Assembly: GCA_015222065.1 (NCBI GenBank)
Contig: JADFUQ010000054.1
Coordinates: forward strand, 1-7,885
Source of the DNA: Bacteroidota bacterium
GTDB taxonomy: Bacteria; Bacteroidota; Bacteroidia; Bacteroidales; VadinHA17
Length of the DNA: 7,885 nt
Reading direction: 5' to 3'
The position numbers and the translations under genes are program-made. Below are positions 5,851-7,885 of the stretch, one piece after another. The number at the start of each line of letters is the position of its first letter. The first letter of the stretch is position 1. The notes beneath the pieces were generated by a model. It searched no databases. It was given only the letters and a program-made list of their open reading frames with translations, and was not told the origin of the DNA.

Positions 5851-5945
5851 AACCCGCCAAGGTGGTTTATAACTAACCTAACCCGCTAAGCGGTTTTTAA
5901 CCGCAAGGCGGGTATATTTTAATGTGATTTCTTTTCTGGCTATTT
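5851..5945 (+). repeat. GC-rich hairpin cluster with conserved tail
   Basis: ACCCGC (5881-5886) can pair with GCGGGT (5908-5913), enclosing a perfect GCGGTT-TTT-AACCGC hairpin (5890-5904); a weaker hairpin lies at 5851-5868. The cluster is followed by GGGTATATTTTAATGTGATT and then GGCTATTTT. Parts of this tail recur near 7594-7613 and, inverted, near 3886-3900, while GGCTATTTT also occurs at 3678. Confidence 0.55.
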
Positions 5946-6190
5946 TTTACTTTTTATACACCGAACAGATATTGCGAGCACCTTGGACCAACGACCTCAG
6001 ATCACTTCACCGTCAGAGAATTGTGGGCTCCGAGACCATACAAGTCTATTCTCAATGCCGATGCACTCTGTAGCACTCCACCAATTACTTAAAACTCCAG
6101 AGTTGGCAAACAAGTAATCGTAATATACTCAATCTGAGTAATGTTCCGATAAACGGATACCGCCAGGATCAATCCGGCCCAGGCTCTGAG
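5940..6190 (-). pseudogene. Decayed FISUMP (major paralogous domain) gene, 3' remnant
   Basis: On the minus strand one frame reads DPGGIRLSEHYSD, stop, VYYDYLFANSGVLSNWWSAT and on to ENRLVWSRSPQFSDGEVI, stop, GRWSKVLAISVRCIKSKK, then a terminal stop at 5940-5942. PGG-x-R, WWSATE and the terminal SVRC-x-K occur in the order and roughly the spacing of the FISUMP domain (TIGR02145-like; usual forms LPGGYR, WWSSTE, GFSVRCV). This domain is common in secreted or surface proteins of Bacteroidota and Fibrobacter. In-frame stops at 6129-6131 and 5997-5999, and no recognisable coding sequence above about 6190, indicate a dead fragment without the N-terminal part or signal peptide. The 3' end is duplicated, inverted, next to hipT. 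Confidence 0.7.
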
Positions 6191-6304
6191 ATATGAATAA
6201 GACTTTAAACTTTAGTAAAATATGAGATCACAACGTTCCCATACTATCTGCAGAATCAATTTACATAAAACCCTTAATTATATTATTCATAAAATAAATT
6301 GAAA

Positions 6305-6312
6305 TATTTTTG
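6305..6312 (+). promoter_or_regulatory. Candidate -7 promoter box for the FBP aldolase/phosphatase gene
   Basis: TATTTTTG matches the Bacteroidota TAnnTTTG -7 consensus exactly and lies about 70 bp before the start codon. No clear TTG was found at the expected -33 position. The surrounding sequence is very AT-rich, so a chance match is possible. Confidence 0.3.
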
Positions 6313-6381
6313 GAAATATAACTACAAAATTGTAACTATCACTAATTTTTAAAAATAAACAAATTAAAAGGCATTAAAAAA

Positions 6382-7482
6382 ATGAAGACTACATTAAGTA
6401 TTATTAAAGCCGATATTGGAAGTATCGGAGGTCACATTAAGCCTAGCTATCAGTTACTCGAAAGTATTCGGGAATTTATTCCCCGAAAAGGTAAAAACCT
6501 TTTTGATGATTTTTACGTCAGCCACACCGGTGATGATATAGCAATTCTCCTTTCGCATCAAAAAGGGACAGGGAGTTCGGATATCCACAAGTTAGCCTGG
6601 GATGCATTTATTGAGGGAACAAATGTAGCTAAAAAGCAAGGACTCTATGGAGCAGGACAGGATCTTCTGAAGGATGCTTTCTCAGGAAATATTAGGGGTA
6701 TGGGACCAGCTGTTGCTGAAATGGAGATTGAAGAAAGACCTAGTGAGCCTTTTTTATGTTTTGCTGCAGACAAAACTGATCCCGGGGCATATAATTTGCC
6801 TCTTTATCTGACATTTACCGATCCCATGTTTAATCCTGGTCTAATGTTAAGTCCGGCTTGTGGTGAAGGTTTCAAGTTTAATATCATGGATGTTGCCTAT
6901 ACTGAAGGTGACAGAATAATTGAACTATTAGCCCCGGAAAACCTGTATGATATTGCTACTTTATTACGTGACAACGAGAGGTTTGTAATTGAAAGTATCT
7001 ATTCACGCAGTTCCGGGGAAATAGCTGCTGCAGTTAGCACAACACGTCTTCATAATATTGCCGGGAAGTATACAGGTAAAGATGATCCGGTATGCATAGT
7101 GAGAGTACAGGGAAATTTTCCGGCTACAGGCGAGGTCCTTTCTCCTTATAGTATTGGGCATTACGTTGCCGGATTTATGAGAGGAAGCCATATTGGACCG
7201 CTAATGCCTGTTAAAATCAACTCTCCAATTTCCTATTTTGATGGTCCACCAATTGTCACTTGCCATGCTTTTTGTGTACATGAACGTAAGTTTACCGAAT
7301 CAGCAGATGTCTTTGATCACCCATTCTGGGATTACATCAGGACTAAAGTGTCTAGAAAAGCTGTCGAAATACGAGAACAGGGATTTTCCGGGACCGCAAT
7401 GCTTCCATACAATGAACTGGAGTATGGAGGAATTGTGGAGAAAATGGAAAAACTGGATAAGCTTTTTAAGATTAGGAAATAA
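6382..7482 (+). CDS. fbp: Fructose-1,6-bisphosphate aldolase/phosphatase (archaeal type, class V FBPase)
   Basis: A 366-residue bifunctional enzyme that condenses dihydroxyacetone phosphate with glyceraldehyde 3-phosphate and dephosphorylates the product to fructose 6-phosphate, driving gluconeogenesis in the cytosol. Metal and substrate motifs are intact: D11 and H18 in KADIGSIGGH, D51-D52 in HTGDDIA, Y89 and Q93 in YGAGQDLL, EMEIEERPSEPF at 113-124, and D130-K131 in AADKTDPGAYNLP. The Schiff-base Lys is K233 in KYTGKDDP with Y230 three residues before it, and the C-terminal Tyr is Y348 (NELEY); these correspond to K232, Y229 and Y348 of the Sulfolobus enzyme. Length is normal. The ATG at 6382 starts the protein just before the first catalytic strand, with a weak AAAAGG ten bases upstream. 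It appears to be a single-gene transcript ending at the hairpins at 7505-7578. The family is typical of archaea and some deep-branching or anaerobic bacteria. Confidence 0.95.
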   Translation: MKTTLSIIKADIGSIGGHIKPSYQLLESIREFIPRKGKNLFDDFYVSHTGDDIAILLSHQKGTGSSDIHKLAWDAFIEGTNVAKKQGLYGAGQDLLKDAFSGNIRGMGPAVAEMEIEERPSEPFLCFAADKTDPGAYNLPLYLTFTDPMFNPGLMLSPACGEGFKFNIMDVAYTEGDRIIELLAPENLYDIATLLRDNERFVIESIYSRSSGEIAAAVSTTRLHNIAGKYTGKDDPVCIVRVQGNFPATGEVLSPYSIGHYVAGFMRGSHIGPLMPVKINSPISYFDGPPIVTCHAFCVHERKFTESADVFDHPFWDYIRTKVSRKAVEIREQGFSGTAMLPYNELEYGGIVEKMEKLDKLFKIRK

Positions 7483-7504
7483 AAAACTATCTTAAAGAAT
7501 TTAA

Positions 7505-7540
7505 AGTCGCCAGATTGCTTAAAGTGGTCTGGCGACTATT
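7505..7540 (+). terminator. Terminator hairpin 1 after the FBP gene
   Basis: A perfect 10-bp stem, AGTCGCCAGA (7505-7514) with TCTGGCGACT (7528-7537), encloses a 13-nt loop. It starts 22 bases after the stop codon. The following T run is weak (ATTTAATATT). Confidence 0.7.
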
Positions 7541-7551
7541 TAATATTCACC

Positions 7552-7578
7552 AAGTTACAAAAATGTATGTAACTTTTT
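7552..7578 (+). terminator. Terminator hairpin 2 after the FBP gene
   Basis: An 8-bp stem, AAGTTACA (7552-7559) with TGTAACTT (7568-7575), has an 8-nt loop and continues into TTT, giving five consecutive T at 7574-7578. It may act in tandem with the hairpin at 7505. Confidence 0.6.
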
Positions 7579-7580
7579 GA

Positions 7581-7613
7581 ACCGCCGGGCGGGGGTATTA
7601 TGTGATTTACTTT
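7581..7613 (+). repeat. GC-rich hairpin with GGGTATTATGTGATTT tail
   Basis: ACCGCC followed by GGCGGG can form a tight GC hairpin. Its tail GGGTATTATGTGATTTACTT closely resembles the tail of the hairpin cluster at 5908-5935 and the inverted sequence at 3886-3900. Confidence 0.5.
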
Positions 7614-7832
7614 CCCCAATACAAAAAGTAAAGTAATTCCATATGTATTTGATAATAAACAAGTAAAAAATACTTTGTACAAAACGAGGGACAAAATAGG
7701 GACAGTTATTTATACTAACCCTGTTTTGATATACTAAATTTGAGTCCACTCCGAAAATTCAAAAAAAGGAAAATCCAACTAAATCATTTTAAAGATGAAG
7801 AGGAAACGGGTGTTTATGTTTTAATGGAAGAC

Positions 7833-7885
7833 CTGCCAGCGTCCGAAGGACCTGGCAGAGTCTGATGTTGAACGAACCTGGCAGA
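7833..7885. repeat. CTGCCAG/CTGGCAG hairpin and direct repeat
   Basis: CTGCCAG (7833-7839) pairs with CTGGCAG (7852-7858), and inside it GTCC (7841-7844) pairs with GGAC (7848-7851) around a GAA loop, leaving one bulged C. The 10-mer ACCTGGCAGA at 7850-7859 recurs at 7876-7885, so the repeat probably continues past the right edge. Confidence 0.65.

Larger units (their letters stand above)
5768..6381. other. Gene-free region: hairpin cluster and decayed coding sequence
   Basis: No intact ORF on either strand. It contains an inverted 20-bp repeat pair (5772-5791 and 5952-5972), a cluster of GC-rich hairpins (5851-5913), a FISUMP-domain remnant on the minus strand (5940-6190), and an AT-rich promoter region before the gene at 6382. 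Confidence 0.7.
7579..7885. other. Gene-free right end of the window
   Basis: No supportable ORF on either strand. It contains a GC-rich hairpin with conserved tail (7581-7613), an inverted repeat TTTACTTT/AAAGTAAA just after it, a TAnnTTTG-like box TAAATTTG at 7735-7742 with no gene in view, and CTGGCAG repeats at the right edge. Any gene to the right begins beyond the window. Confidence 0.6.

Noticed and set aside
5772..5972. Simple MITE with 20-bp terminal inverted repeats
   Set aside because: The right repeat is coding sequence of the FISUMP remnant, and no target-site duplication flanks the pair, so a coding-end duplication explains it better.
5768..6381. tRNA or riboswitch in the spacer
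   Set aside because: No cloverleaf, T-loop GTTCGA-type motif or known aptamer core could be found; the structure is explained by hairpin repeats and a pseudogene.
7555..7749. 64-residue minus-strand ORF
   Set aside because: It covers a terminator and a repeat hairpin, and its residues are typical of translated AT-rich spacer.
7700..7885. Insertion-sequence end near GAGTCCACTC (7742-7751)
   Set aside because: Only a short GAGT/ACTC palindrome is visible; no transposase, second end or target duplication lies in the window.

Overview
The window most resembles a chromosome of an AT-rich Bacteroidota (Bacteroidetes) bacterium. The reasons are PAS/REC hybrid histidine kinases, a four-helix-bundle (S23) gene with repeat arms, a decayed FISUMP-type domain, starts that mostly lack a Shine-Dalgarno sequence, TAnnTTTG promoter-like boxes and many short GC-rich hairpins in AT-rich spacers. 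This is inference from content; there is no rRNA or marker gene to fix the lineage.

Layout. 1-788 is the 3' part of a histidine kinase that enters from the left edge. 789-1290 is a compact element: an S23/23S-intervening-sequence-type four-helix-bundle gene between two 34-bp arms built from an 8-bp unit in inverted orientation. It sits directly after the kinase stop codon. 1364-3295 is a REC-PAS-HisKA-HATPase-REC hybrid kinase on the same strand. The two kinases probably form one signalling locus that the S23 element has split.

3296-4236 has no convincing gene. It holds several GC-rich hairpins and two copies, in inverted orientation, of a three-hairpin module (3577-3665 and 3831-3920) whose middle stem differs by compensatory base-pair changes. 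It ends in the control region of the next operon, with two matching palindromes of the form TTACTG-N6-CAGTAA.

4237-5767 is a three-gene hipB-hipS-hipT operon (HipBST type): a DNA-binding antitoxin, a separate HipA N-terminal domain and a small HipA-like Ser/Thr kinase. An octanucleotide purine array runs through the hipB/hipS junction, and hipT begins in a 4-nt ATGA overlap behind a strong Shine-Dalgarno sequence.

5768-6381 has no intact gene. It carries another hairpin cluster and, on the minus strand, a degenerate FISUMP-domain remnant. The 3' end of that remnant matches, inverted, a 20-bp stretch just after hipT. 6382-7482 encodes a complete archaeal-type fructose-1,6-bisphosphate aldolase/phosphatase with its catalytic residues, followed by two hairpin terminators. 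7579-7885 is repeat-rich and has no gene.

Taken together, a kinase signalling locus and a central gluconeogenic gene flank an accessory region with a toxin-antitoxin operon, decayed coding sequence and several classes of small repeat. The least explained structures are the S23 element with octamer arms and the covarying three-hairpin modules.
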